Part shown: piece by piece, positions 1 to 12,861 of the stretch | Layout of the letters: each line of letters begins with the position of its first letter | Numbering within the stretch: position 1 is the first letter of the stretch | Assembly: GCA_025345505.1 (NCBI GenBank) | Contig: JANVCC010000018.1 | Coordinates: forward strand, 34,966,959 to 35,030,958 | Length of the DNA stretch: 64,000 nucleotides | Origin: Todiramphus chloris collaris | Taxonomy: Eukaryota > Chordata > Aves > Coraciiformes > Alcedinidae | Reading direction: 5' to 3' | Made by a program: the position numbers and the translations under genes | Notes under the pieces: model-generated | Databases searched by the model: none | Told to the model about the DNA's origin: nothing | What the model saw: only the letters and a program-made list of their open reading frames with translations

Positions 1-1532
1 ACAACTTGAGCAGGACTTGGCCGTAGATCAGACAGCACAACTGGAAGACAAGGCTGAAGGTTTTAAATTAATAAATTTCTTATTTAGTTCAGTTCTCTTC
101 ATTGCAATTAAGAAGAAAAGGATCAAAACAGAGGAAAAGTTTTATTCATCTGAAAATCTCTTTCTCACAGTTCACTAAGATGAACAGCTTCAAATAGTAC
201 ATGACACCAAAACATTCTTAGCAAAAGCAAATGATAGTTGTTCTTTATTGGAAGATGGGTTGAGTTCTGTACACCCAAGTTACAGAGTGAGTGCTGTTGT
301 ATTTGAAGAGGGAAAAATTCTAGTTTCCTCAACAGCCTTCCACAGTAGCTGGTTTCTTATTAGTAACATTGTAAGCCCACTTCACACTACCTTAATACAG
401 GTATAAATGTGAAGCCATTTGCCAGATTGAGGAAATTAGCCCTTTAATTTCTCCTACAAACCATTTTTTTCCTATTACAAACAAAACTACAAGGAAATAC
501 ATCTACTCTAAAACCTTATAAAATGCTTATTTTGTCAATATCAAGAAAGTAAATGTTTGACAGGTGTATATTTGTTCAAAATATAGCTACAGCAGAGCAT
601 AGATCCAGCTTAAATTTTTTCCAGGCTTTGTCAAGAGGAAAGAATTAAAAAGCTAGGGAGCAAGGTGGGAAGGAGAGAGGCTTTGAATTTTGCCTCGTTT
701 TTGCCTTTTTGCAGAGCTGAAAAGTCTCTAAAATTTATTAACTTTGTAAATTGCTAACATTTTTGTACATTATCACATAGAAGTTTATATATTACTGTAG
801 AGGAGCAATGTCAATTCTCAGATGAGAAGAAAATCTAGAGAAGACTGTTTAATGATTTCCACTGGCATTGTGCTGACATACATTTCAAATCATGTGAATG
901 TAGATAAATACAAATAAATACACATGCATATGTACACAAATATAATCATTAATCACAGAATCACAGAATGTGATTAAGTGCTCTGTCTTTGTAAAACCAG
1001 TGATCTGCAAGCAAAGAGAATACAAAACACCAATGGATCATCATAATGCCAAATTTACACCCATTTTGAGCCGTGAAAAGCAGTCAAGGATAGAGTTTAT
1101 AGCTTGTGTTGGGGTCACAAGTTAAAATTTAATATTTTTCCAACTATCAGAACTACAAAATGCATTGAGGAAATGGGGTCAAAACATATAGGCTTCTTAT
1201 TATCTCCACTGGTGATGATAAATAACATGCAATGAGAACTTTTTTTAACAATGACAATTTTTTTAATAATACATGAGGCAGAGCAACATACCAATTGCTT
1301 GTCCCTGAGAATATTGGATTTGCAATATTAATGGTGATAAAATTGGGTTTATCCGCAAGAATGGTTGGGTGAAAGAAAACATGAATTAGAAACATTAAAC
1401 ATTAAAGAATTCCTTTAGTATATGTGTCCAGATAGGAGCAAAATCAGAATGGCCAATGCACTTTACGTTGGTGTGACTCCAGTATAAATCATACTGGAAT
1501 TAGGGCTGGGAAATCAATATGTTGAGGAAAAG
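1..1532. other. AT-rich non-coding DNA, no gene seen
   Basis: No gene is recognised. The stretch is AT-rich with stop codons in every frame. Near 951-968 there are two TCACAGAA units that could be the leftover tail of a CR1 element, and they sit inside a short inverted repeat at 949-977. An 80-codon minus-strand frame at 1153-1395 has no recognisable domain and is probably chance. Confidence 0.6.
949..977. repeat. Short inverted repeat with CR1-tail-like loop
   Basis: Arms TTAATCACA (949-957) and TGTGATTAA (969-977) are perfect reverse complements of 9 bp around an 11-base loop. The loop repeats the TCACAGAA unit, which resembles a minus-strand CR1 tail. Either a decayed CR1 tail happens to lie beside complementary sequence, or this is a chance hairpin. 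Confidence 0.45.
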
Positions 1533-1983
1533 TCATAGAATCATAGAATCATAGAATTGTCAGGGTTGGAAGGGACCTTAAAGATCATCTAGTTCCAACC
1601 CCCCTGCCATGGGCAGGGACACCTCCCACTAGAGCAGGTTGCTCAGAGCCCCATCCAGCCTGGTCTTAAAAACTTCCAGGGATGGGGCTTCCACCACCTC
1701 TCTGGGCAACCTGTTCCAGTGTCTCACCACCCTCATGGGGAAAAAATTCTTCCTAATGTCTAACCTGAGTCGACCTGTCTCTAGCTTTAATCCATTCCCT
1801 CTTGTCCAATCACTGCCCGACAGCCCGACAGCCTCTTGTAGCCCCCTTCAGATACTGGAAGGCCACAATAAGGTTTCCCCGGAGTTTCTCTTTTCCGGAC
1901 TGAACAACCCCAACTCTCTCAGTCTGTCCCCATAGGAGAAGTGCTCCAGACCTCTGATCATCCTTGTGGCCCTTCTCTGGACA
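1533..1983 (-). mobile_element. CR1 LINE, 5'-truncated 3' end
   Basis: The element reads on the minus strand, so its 3' tail is at the left as three TCATAGAA units, followed by the usual CR1 3' motif (GGGTTGGAAGGGACCTTAAA, read on the plus strand). The rest matches the CR1 3' region in order: the three-prime untranslated part, then the ORF2 C-terminal part (CTGGGCAACCTGTTCCAGTG). It stops near 1983, which is the usual 5' truncation of a LINE. The tail is clean and the sequence close to the familiar bird CR1 pattern, so it is probably one of the younger copies here. The 98-codon plus-strand frame inside it is antisense and not a gene. Confidence 0.95.
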
Positions 1984-3973
1984 CATAAGTAGAAAATAGA
2001 TAACTTGACATTTGCCCTTGACAGAGTTATAGAAAGGCAGTTACAAAATGAAGAAAAATTTTAAGAGTCACAACATGGATAATTAATCTCTATGATTTTT
2101 TTTTTGAGATAATATTTTTATGATGTGATTGCAAGATAGATTGAAACACTAGCAGATAAAGTATGTTTATAACACAAGCTCATTTTTTAACTTGATTAAC
2201 TTAGGTGATTATCGCACTTCTGGAATAATTCATGTTCTCTTAGCTCATTTCAGTTTTGAAGGAAAGTTTGAAAGTTTAGGATATATCAGAGTACTTCACA
2301 ACTGGAGACAGAAAGCATGAAGTAGTTACAGCAGCTCATCTTATGGGTGGCAACTTAAACTTCCATATTCAGTCATAGTGAAGCACATACACCTAACTGG
2401 TGACTCCTGTAAGGGGTTTAATTTAACCACAAATTATATACCTACCAAAAGCTTAGCAACACATAAAATTACATAAAAGCTGTTCAAAAAGGAATTGCAA
2501 AGGAGGCATTTGTTTCGTTACAGGTTTGCATCTCATGAGCTCCTACAAAGAAGAGGTATTTTACTAGAGCCAAAGAGTGAAAACACAGATGGCTCGGGGT
2601 GAAGGTCAGAGTAACACTAGTGGATGGCAGATGGATGGCATCAGTCTAGCTGTAACAGCAAAGAGCTCCCTGCTCTGCAACACCCAATGGACCTGCCCTT
2701 TTAATACCATCTCGGTTCTTTTCTCAGGTAAATAAATGGCTGCAGGGCAGTTAGTCCAGAAATACCTCCAGTGTCTTCTGCCAAACAATCTGCTGCAACC
2801 ATGTGGCTAACCAGTGGATATTATGCTTGGCAGGTGCTAAAAAGTTTCTTATTCCTCAAGGGTATGTCTGGAGACTGATTTAGCAAGTGTTAGCACTGCA
2901 TAGTGATATTTAGAAAACATAATATTCTTCAGTGTTGCTTGATTGTATCCCAAGGCTGCATGGTTTTGATGTGCAGACACCTGGGCTAACCTCATGCTGT
3001 GGCAGACTATATTCCCAGAAGGCATCCCAGAGCACACCTGCTGCTGGCACGTGTCTCAGATATTGCAGGAGATGGCATCACAGTGGCATCCTTAGTGTTC
3101 TGGGAATCTCTGTAGGGGCTTATGGGAGAAGGGAAATCCTGCCAATGTGCATATCAGCTGGAGAGAGGGGAAAAAATAGCTTGTGTCTACCATGACAACA
3201 GTGTTTCTGTGCAACAATTTTGCAGTTTGCTGTGAGCATATGGCAGCTGTGTGCTTCTCTGTTTGTCCTCCTGCCAGACAGAGGTAGCTTTGCAAGACAC
3301 TGTCATCTCTGCATGACATGCTGGTACTGCATGCCTAATGATGTTTCCCAGTCAGGAACAGACCTATGTCACATTACTGGAAAACTCTGGTCTCTGTGGT
3401 TTATTCCTGCAAGTGCACAGCTGTCTGGAGTGTCTGCTGCAGAAGTTTGTCTGCAACATGCCCTGAGTGCCTCCATACCCAGTATACCATGGAAGAAGTG
3501 ACTCAAGAAAGGGCAAAAGTCCCAGGCAGCCTTGATGGTGGTAAGTGTAAGAGCCCCATTCCATGATCCTTGCCTCTAGAGGCTGCCCTTCAAGAGCAAA
3601 TTCAGGGGTGTCCACTTTCCCCATGACTTGCCTGTTGTGCAGTACCCTCTGATATGGGCAAGGAGAATATCTTCTGGGTGACAGGTGGACATTTGCTGGG
3701 ATTGGATGATGAAGGATGTACTTCAGTGCAGGAGTGAAAGGAAAGTCTATGTAAGGAAGTAGTGGAGGACAGGAGATAAAACTGAGCACAAGGAGCCATT
3801 GTTTCTGTGGATGTGCAGTGAGATTACATGTTCCTTGGGTATCTGGTGCCATTTTGACAGTGGTAACATGTTATTTAACCCATTCAAGAAGTATGTGATG
3901 GGCTGTATATACAAATGTTGCTGTATCAAGCTGCATCTCAGGCCTTTATCTTCTTGGGTTTGTTTTCATCATA
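1984..3973. other. Unique DNA, no gene recognised
   Basis: No known gene or repeat is recognised. From about 2900 to 3850 the base composition is less AT-rich, so long open frames overlap on both strands, the longest on the minus strand at 3364-3852 (162 codons). Its translation has no motif that I know, no signal peptide, and no codon pattern setting it apart from the overlapping plus-strand frames. It could be an old unclassified repeat or plain unique DNA. Confidence 0.5.
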
Positions 3974-4408
3974 TCACAGAATCACAGAATCATTTAGGTT
4001 GAAAAAGACCCTTGGGATCATTGTCCAACCATTAGCCTTACTCTACAGGTTCACCCCAAGACCATATACCCCAACACGACATCCAAGTGATGTTTAAACA
4101 TATCCAGAGATGGGGACTCGACCACCTCCCTGGGCAGCCTATTCCAACATCTCACCACTCTTTCCGTGAAGAACTTTTTCATAGTGTCTCGTCTAAACCT
4201 ACCTTGTTTCAGCTTGAGGCCATTCCCTCTGGTTCTGTCCCTAATTACCTGAGAGAAGAGACCAGCACTATGCTCTCTTTAATGTCCTTTCAGGTAGTTG
4301 TAGAGAGTGATGAGGTCTCCCCTTAGCCTCCTCTTCCTCAAACTAAACAGGCCCAGCTCCTTTAAATGGTCCTCATATGAGCTATTCTCCAGTCCCTTGA
4401 CCAGCTAT
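3974..4408 (-). mobile_element. CR1 LINE, 5'-truncated 3' end
   Basis: The minus-strand element starts at the left with two TCACAGAA tail units, then a diverged CR1 3' motif (TTTAGGTTGAAAAAGACC on the plus strand). It continues through the ORF2 C-terminal coding region, for example ACCTCCCTGGGCAGCC near 4120, and ends near 4408. About 435 bp remain, and divergence looks greater than in the copy at 1533. Frames on the plus strand across it (4087-4326) are antisense. Confidence 0.93.
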
Positions 4409-7400
4409 CTTTCAGGGAGCAGGAGCAGGGGCTGGTTTCCCTACAGGCATTGACCAGAATTGATCATTTCAGTTGTGCCTCACATTGTCACTTTCAGATC
4501 TGCATTTTTTTTTTCCAGAGTTCAAATGTGTGGCAAAATAAGGAAGATTGCTTCATAACCCCAATGCCTTTTGCTTCAATACTGCACTGCAGAGTGCGTG
4601 TTCTTAAACAGCTGCAGTGTGATGTTTTAGTGTGTGTGATCCTGCTGGAGTTGTGTTGGAGAACTGTCCTGAGTGGAAGCAGCAAAATTTATCAGAATCT
4701 GCAACTGTGCTGCTCGTAGGCTACTCAATCTGGACAAAACAATGCTCTTTTCTTCACTCTAAATTCCTTAAGGACAGAGGTTTGCAGTTGTCTTCAGATC
4801 ATAGAGGAGGAATGAACTAACTTATGTTCAGTGCCACACTCTGAGGGACCAGACTCAACAGTGAAAGAGGGACTGAAACAAAATGAAGGTACAGACATAA
4901 ATGTTCCATACTATTCTGGTGTCCACCCTTGACATAGACAACATACAGTGAATAGACCCTGAATTACCTGAGTTTGAAAAATATGCTTGTATATTAAAGC
5001 TCCTAAGAAGCTATCTGTTTCTTCTAAAATACCTTAAGGAATAATATGATCATAATTCAGAAACAGTTGCACAGTGAACTCTTCTCTGATAATAAGAGAA
5101 TATTGATTTCCATAGCAGAAGGATTAACATGATGTATAGGCCAGAGACAGAAGGTAAACTTGGAAGTGAAGACAATCAAATTCTGAAGAAAAATGTACCT
5201 TGAAATATGGTGTATTCTCTGCCTTTAAATAAAGACATCTATCTTGATCTACATGGAGAAATTCCTCCTTGTTTTATACGGTATGATGTAGTTGAAAGGG
5301 AAACAGTACATCCTTTGCAGTAATAGTTGAGTGAGACTCTTTGTTAGATGGGAGGTGAGGTTAGATGATAATTGCATTGTTTCTTTTGGTCCTCATTAGT
5401 GAAATTATATGTGAACTTGATGGAATAATCAGAACCCTTCTGCTTTCGCATGCATCAGTAGTTGTTAATTTTCACTGAACGCTTTTTAATAGAAAATGGA
5501 AATATAAAAACAACATTCCATTATTATTATGGATCAAAATGCTGATGTGATTTAAAGGTACAAAGAGCTTTGCATATGTGAATGAGGAGATTATTAAGAA
5601 ACCTAAAATAAAATAGAAAGGGGGAGGGGAAAAGACATGTCCAAACTGGCCTTTGGTATCTTTAAGATAATTTTAAATAGCTGATGCATTTTTAAATAAA
5701 ATTTGCATTAAATAAAATTGCATTTTAAATAAAATATGCAGTTGATAAACAAGCACTGCCACTTTCAAGTACTACAATAGAGGAACAGAGACTGGCATAA
5801 GAGAGGCATCAAAATCATAGCAAGAATCATTTGGCATCTGATTTTGTAGGAAATAATGATGATTTTGCCTAGGTCTGCATTTTTTCCTGGGAAAAAGGTT
5901 TCAGAACTGTGTGAGCAACATCAGAAATACTTATGATCATTATAAGCTTTTAAATTTGACATGGCATTCTGTCCAGAGAAAATATTACTGAGATCTCAAG
6001 GAAGCGGAAACAGAAAGAAGAGATGTTTTCACAGATTATTTCACAAGTTCACTCAGTTCAGGAGACATTCCTGAGGACTGGTCACAAGAACTGGATAATC
6101 TTCAAAAAGCATAGGAATATATGAAATACAATAAAAGGCTAGCTGATATTTAGGAAAAGTGTAAGGAAGTGTTTTAAGGAGGTCAAATAGAGAAACATTT
6201 CTAAAAGTAGTGTTTGAAAGGGGATGTGCTACTTCATTTTCAAACTATGCTTCATTAACTTGACAAAACCATTTGAAACTACTGTTAAGACAGAAAAAGG
6301 GTAGGTAATAACATTATGTCTAAGATTTTCAGCAGGAAAAATACCCTCTAACCTGCATGAGGTTAGCATATGACATATGAAGTTGTGGAACACAAATGAC
6401 AGCAAACCAGGTTGGAAATTTGACAGTACTAGAGGATAGCATCACGCAGACTGACTTCACTTCAAGATGTACTAAAAAAAAAAAAAACAAAACAGAAGCC
6501 CCCAACAATCCATCCACTCTTAAAATTACTAAAGTTAGACTGCAATAATGAGACAAACACCACTTATTCTGAGGAGTGCATTTAAGAGGGAGGTCAAAAG
6601 GGGTAACTCTTCTGGTCTTTGCAGTATTTCACTGGGAACATAGGACATTCACATGTTAGATGCCCGAGCCCAGCAAATAAGTAGCTACTAACACTGGAAT
6701 CAAGACCCACACCCTAACAGCTGAAGCTGGCAAAGCACTGTGATTAGCTCCAGACTGGGACTGTGAGATCCTGCTTGTGGAAGTTAGAAGTTGTTATGAG
6801 TATAAGCCTCAATCATTTTCTGTCCAGAAGTACAGCTTCTGTTCATTACTGGGAAAGTCATTTCACCAGGAATGGTAAAAAAATTCCTGAGACTGCAAAT
6901 ATTTGGGGAACATAAAACAGCCAGAATGTTGTGCTGGCTCACCCTTCTGTATCATTTTCCCACCCAGGTGTGCTCTAGTCAAATTTCTTTCTTGTACATG
7001 TCTAACATTTAGGGCAATGAAGCTCTAGACTCGTTTTGCTCTTTTTAGTTTTAACAGTCCCTGACAACTGCAGAGAACGTTTGGGAACAAAAGTCAGTTG
7101 CACATGTTGTTGAATCTGGATGTTTTATTATTTGTTGTTCTAGCAAAACTATGAGAAAACCTTCCCCAGACAGAGACCTGTGTTTCATGTCTACCACCCA
7201 TACATACCTGCAATAGTACAGAAAGGTGGAAAAAAAATCAGGTTTAGAGAGATCTGAGCCCTTTACAAATTCATTTCAGCATTCAGTACAAAGTGTCAGT
7301 CTGCTGTACACCAGGTTCTCACACTCTTTTCCTACAAACCTCAGACATACAAGGAATTGGTTACATGGCTTACTAGAAAATGTAGCATGGATAAATACAT

Positions 7401-9593
7401 TTTTAATTTGATTTGTCTGGCTATATATATAGCAAGCACTGTAATAATATAGCATTATCCTGCGTTATATAACATGCTCTCAACTGCACCCAGGGAGATC
7501 CACCCTAGGTGGAGAGCATGGAGCTTGGCTGAGCATGGTGGTTTTCAAAAATGAAGTAACACATGCTTTGGACCTTAAGTTTATCAGCAAACCAAAGTCA
7601 CAAAACTAAGTAACCTCTCAGAGAATTAAGATGTCCTGAGTGCACTTCTGGAACAGAATGGATTTCTACTGGAACACAGTTGACTCTGGGATCATTCTTG
7701 TGTTCTGTTTAGGGTTTGGAGTTAATTAGATACCATTGTTGTAAAATCTTCTCGTGTATGCTATTTTGGCTAAGCTTTCTTTTGCAAAAATGTATTTCAT
7801 AAGCCTGGTGGCAGTGGAAAGATATTTTTATTTTTATCCTGAAAGAAAAAATAGTTTTGTTTCTGTACTAACTCTTCTTCCTTCTCTTTGGGAGCAGTCC
7901 AAAAATAATACATCATGGGATGAACTATACGTTATACATTTTTATCTACTTTTACTGGAATTAAAAGGAGTGCAGTGTCTTCTGGTTGGTAAAATAACAG
8001 ACCTTAGAAGATAAATCTATAAGTGAGCAAGAGCAGGGAGGGCTTTTTTCTTCCTTCTGGTATCAGCCACTAGCAGATTTGCTTTACTTTCTTTGGAAAT
8101 CTTCATGCCATATTTGCAAGGCAGTTGTGGAGTGAAGCAAATTAAACTAGCAGAGGTAGAGCATTCAAATCTCCAGTTCAAATAAAGTCAGCACTGGTCT
8201 AAATTTTCCACAATGTCAATATGTCATAACAGACATAAATAGCATATATCTATTAAACAAAGGAAACGAGGTTTTCTGGACTTATTTTCAGGTATAAAAC
8301 CCAAAGCTAAATTATGTCCATTTTATATTTGTTCTTCCCTTATGAAGATTACATGCAGACCTTGCCATATTAGCAACATTACGCTAAGTTAGTTTTTGTA
8401 GACTTGCTTTTTGGTTTTATTTTCCTCCCCACCACCGCCCCCCCTCTGTATTACAGGAACATCCTAATGCATGAAAACATTACAGGTGAACTGTGTGAGG
8501 GAACTGCAGGTGGTAAGAGACAACTTTGGGCTCATGACAGACACAGACCGGAAGGCTGGGAGCAGGATGAAAATTTTCAGGTGGCTCCTGTACTCTGGTA
8601 TGCATTCATATTGTCACGAAAGCTATCCTTAACTTTTCTGTACTTTTATTTTCCTTTTGTAATTCATAGTTATGCCATCAACAACAGCAAACCTGTATTG
8701 GAGGGACAAGATCTAGTCATTGTTTCCAAGAATTCAGAGTAGAGGTGTAACTTGTGGTGTAGCTTCTTCCATTCAAAAACAAGGAAGGAAATGTTCCTCT
8801 TCATATTCTATGTTGTTTCTTTGCTGAGATGATAATACATCCTGCTCATCATAATGTCTTCCTGAGATGTGAAGCGGTGGTCTGACTACGGATATACACT
8901 ACACCACTAAAATTTTATGAGGTTTTAAAGATTTGCTTGTTTTTAAATACTGATGGAGGATTTATTAAATGGAATTTTAAATTGCATTTCAAAACTATAA
9001 ACAGGTAAGAATTCCTGTGGCAAGAAGTGCTCAAGGTTGAGGAATTTCCTACTCCAATTTGCTGGCAAATATAGAAAATTACATCCAAACCCAAATTTGA
9101 TTTGTATAATCTTTTCTCAATTTAATAATCAAATTGCAGGGTTTTTTGGGAGTGGAAATAAATTTAAAATAACAGAATCCCTATGTTCCTCTTGTAAAGG
9201 ATAAATCTGCAGTTTAATCTTTTTTCTGCTTTTTTTTCCACCTTTTAATTTCCACCATTATGTGATGAAGAACTACAGCCAAACTGAGTGCAGGCTTGTC
9301 TAATGAGGGAATAAGAGCTGATTACGCTACTTAGGAAATTCTTGTGCACTGTAGGACTCCAGTATAAACTGAGTGGGGTTTAACAAATGGAAAGATGATT
9401 TAGCAGTGGTAATTAAAAACTGCACAGGTAAGCAGAGTTCCTGAAGTCCTGCCTGAAGTTGCTTTGCGAACAGGATTTTTTTTATCATTAATATAGCTAG
9501 GCTATTTCAGTGTTTTCCCAAGTTCTTGAGTTCAGGTCCTACAAAGCTGTATTGTATTTGTCTATGCAAATTTTCTTTGGACTATACTTGCCA
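4409..9593. other. AT-rich unique DNA, no gene recognised
   Basis: No gene is recognised in about 5.2 kb. All frames are short; the longest is 112 codons at 8404-8742 on the plus strand, without a recognisable domain. The only repeat I can define is a three-copy AT-rich minisatellite at 5685-5740. A stretch around 6050-6470 has a faint look of a decayed LINE, but I cannot align it well enough to call it. Confidence 0.55.
5685..5740. repeat. AT-rich minisatellite, three units
   Basis: Three imperfect units of the form TGCAT-(T)n-AAATAAAAT begin at 5685, 5704 and 5719, and a fourth TGCA closes the array at 5737. Unit lengths are 19, 15 and 18 bp. It is a small local tandem duplication with no sign of function. 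Confidence 0.75.
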
Positions 9594-9697
9594 TTTCACC
9601 TTTTCCTTTTTTTTTCTTTTCCTTTTGTTCCTTTTCCTTTTTTCCATCCCTCCCCCCCCCCTCTTCTTTTTTTTTTTTTCTTTTCTCCTTTTTCTCT

Positions 9698-9729
<32 letters not shown>

Positions 9730-9804
9730 TTCCGCCCCCCCCCCCCCCCTTTTTTTTTTTCTTTTCCTTTTCCAGTTCCTGTTCCTTTTCCTTTTCTTCT
9801 ATTT
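9594..9804. repeat. Homopolymer-rich pyrimidine tract
   Basis: About 210 bp are almost pure T and C on the plus strand, with a run of 21 T at 9711-9731, 15 C at 9735-9749 and 11 T right after. The open frames across it (9510-9848 and 9526-9807) consist of Phe and Pro runs and are artefacts of composition. Such tracts are slippage-prone and hard to sequence, so the exact run lengths may be wrong. Confidence 0.95.
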
Positions 9805-10666
9805 TAATTTACTGCAGGTTAAAAAAGCAAATAGCAAGAAACAACTAGCAGCAGAGTCCTGGTGTAAAAGGCAGACATCCTATTGACTTCAGTGGGCGTC
9901 ACATTCACTCCCGACAAGACTAAATTTATTTCACAAGTTAAGAAACTGAGGTAGTGGGGAAAGAATTCTGGCATTACTACTATTCTCCTTACTATGCTTT
10001 TATTTTGTTCACTTCTATTACATTTCAAGTTTTTCCCTGTATGTTGTAAATCAAGAGATCTACCCTGGAGCACTGGACTTGGAGAGCTAAACTTCTCCAG
10101 ATAGGAGACAACTTGCATTTTCCAAAGCTCAGTCAAGAAAATTCATCTAAGTTTATACAAAATCCACAATACTCCTCTTCAAGGTTATCAAGTTTTCTCT
10201 TTCTATATCCCAGCTTGTTTGAAAAGAACTCTTAGAATAGAAACAAATAGGGTAACATATTTTAGGGATCTGAAATGGCCTGAAAAAAAAAAAATCCCAC
10301 CTTCAAAATTATTAATTTACAGTGTCATAACGTGCAAATGATACCAACTATGTGCATAAACTCTTTATTTCAGTTTCCTCAAACTGTTCTTTATTCTTCT
10401 TTTGTGAAGGTTAGCAAGCAGAGGAAGATGTGTCATGCTGGCTGTTGAAGAGGCTGTTTAAAACAGTGATCTTGTGTGTGGGAAAAATCCTTAAAGAATG
10501 AATAAAAATTCACATTGCATGGGTGATGTAGCCTACATTAACCTCACCCAAGTCCAGGGTATGGAAAATGAAGCAGGAAGCCACAAATATTTTCCTCTAA
10601 ACTCCCCAATGCCTACCATCATGATGTAAATAAGGAATAAGGTGTTTTATTGGCCAAAGACACAAA

Positions 10667-10687
10667 CACACACACACACACACACAC
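10667..10687. repeat. CA microsatellite
   Basis: About ten uninterrupted CA units, followed by an A-rich stretch. This is an ordinary dinucleotide repeat, likely to vary in length between individuals. Confidence 0.95.
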
Positions 10688-12831
10688 CAAAACAAAAAAA
10701 CCTGATATTTTAACCAAGACAGTTTAAGACTTTATAAATGTAATTCCACTTATTTTATACTCACAACATTATCTTTTTAAGACAAATTAGAACCTATCTT
10801 AAATCAATAGTTACAAAATACTGTCTGAATCATGGGAATGTCAGCACCAATTTGTCTTGTAAATTCATTCAGTCTGTGACTAAAGTACTTACATTTAATT
10901 CCCATTCAGGCACCACAGTCCTTCATAAATACATAACTAAAGTCTGAGCAGGCTCTTTCAGCATTCAGTCAATAGATTTCTAATACACGGGCATACTCCT
11001 CTCTGAATTGCCAAGGTAAAGAAGAGGAGCATGCTTGCATGCACGTGTACAAGCTGAAGTTAATAAAGTCTGGGAATGTAATGCTTCTATTTTACACTGA
11101 TAGGCACCAAATGACAAAACTAATTAAAGACTTGAAATATATTAAAAAGTATGGTGGTACAGCGAGAGCACTCCTTGCTGTTTCCTTTGGTTCAACCATT
11201 TCTATTTCTTTTGTATATTCAAACAGGTAAGTGGCTCTAGAATGGAAAAGGTTCCTGCAAGATTTCTTTGCAAAAATGAGGAAACACTTTTGCTTTTATC
11301 CTTTTGATTATGACTTTCAGTTACATCTCAGTCACACTCCAAAGCAAACGCTGCAACAGTTGATGCCTTTCCTCCCATCTGTGGCTGTTTTTAAAAATTC
11401 AGGAATCACAGAACTGCCTAAACCAAAAATAGGATTTATAAATAAGGAAACTCACAGGCATGAATAAGACAAGGGAGAGTATCTCCTAGCAAACCAGCTG
11501 ACTTTTAATGTCAAAAGATATTGCGTCTCCAAACAAGCTTTGTTTCTTGTTGAAAACTGAAAAGAAATGGACAGACTGATACTCTACTGAACACTTCATT
11601 TAGAAGAACAAACCTAGCTGATAAAACTACCAGTGATGAAGAAAAAATATTTCCTTAATTAAAAAACAACACTGCCTTTCTCAGTAAGTTATTAATTTAT
11701 ACTTTACTATTTACTCTGGTGGGAAATGGTGACAACTGGATTTTAAGAAGAGATCCACAGGTGTGTGGAAAGGGGAATGAGAGGAACAGCTCAAGCCCCC
11801 ATCCCTTCAGTCAGACCTTGCCTCTGCTAGAGGGACGAGATAAGGCTGAAGTCATGAGAACACTTTGGGTCCCTGAAACTCTTGTTTCCAGCCATCCCAA
11901 TCCTCCACAGGGCTTCACCACTGGCACTGAGAAAGGATTACAGGTATACCCGTGCCCAGATGTGGTTATCAGAGCAGCTGTAGCTCTTTATCAGGTTAGA
12001 GGTACAGCTGGATCTCTGCCTCTCCCCCTGCAGACATGTTTGATCCACAACCTCCAAAAGAAGGCAAACTGCAGATGGGAGTGTTCTGCATGGTCTTTCA
12101 CTTTTCCTGGGACAATGAAGTATTTAGTTCAAATCTCCACAGATATTTCCTCCTCTATCAGAAACAGAGTTTTGCAGGAAGCCACTGTTAAGTAGAAGTA
12201 CGGATACCACCCACATACACCCATCTGTCATGAGATACTCCTTTGCTATGTTCTTTACTATGGAATCATATCACTCCTTCCATTTCTCTTTGCCTATAAT
12301 CCTGGTTACCTTAGCTTTCTATTTCAATAGAGATCTAATAAGAGACTCAGGTTTACCCCGTAGCTGCTTGTATTATTGAAAAAAATGTTCTGAGCAAAAA
12401 GGGTTCTCTTTTCATACCATACAGTGGTCTAACTGATGGGACAAATTCCACAGATATACTTTCCTGTTTTGTTGTGAGAAATCTAAATGAGACATAAGGA
12501 AACTCAGCTGCAGAATGTATCAGCTTATAACAGGACTCAAGTTCACCCATTGTGCTTACTTTATGGAAAACCAATCCAAAGCAAATTTAACATCTACCTT
12601 CCTTCCAAACCTTGGTGAACAGTGCCTCAGGGTACAGCTGGTGCGCTTGCTCAGTGTCTCACTTATGCAGGCTGCTCTTTTCTTTGTGAAATGCTCTAGC
12701 AGCTGTTTTGTTGCAGATAGGTATTGCTGCTGCTATGCTGTGCTAATACCTGCAGCTGCTGTACTTCTCTGCACTATGCTGAAATGATACATTTCCCCAA
12801 ACAAATCTGTTAACTAATTATTCAGTCATGG

Positions 12832-12861
12832 AAAAAAAAAAAAAAAAAAAAAGAAAAAAAA
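12832..12861. repeat. A-rich run
   Basis: Twenty-one A residues, one G and eight more A. It could be mistaken for the tail of a processed pseudogene, but the DNA before it contains no recognisable gene-derived sequence. Confidence 0.9.

Noticed and set aside
3364-3852. 162-codon minus-strand open frame as a gene
   Set aside because: Overlapping plus-strand frames are almost as long, no domain is visible, and the region is simply less AT-rich. Left as unrecognised.
6050-6470. Possible decayed LINE reverse-transcriptase segment
   Set aside because: A few words resemble CR1 fingers and palm codons, but they cannot be aligned in order and are within chance.
9510-9848. Phe/Pro-rich open frames that look like membrane segments
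   Set aside because: They arise from T and C homopolymers.
11039-11232. Possible exon ending at a strong splice donor (CAGGTAAGT at 11224)
   Set aside because: The donor fits the consensus, but there is no matching acceptor, no downstream exon and no recognisable protein.
12600-12861. Processed pseudogene with an A tail
   Set aside because: The sequence before the A run has no similarity that I recognise to a coding gene, and such retrocopies are rare in birds.
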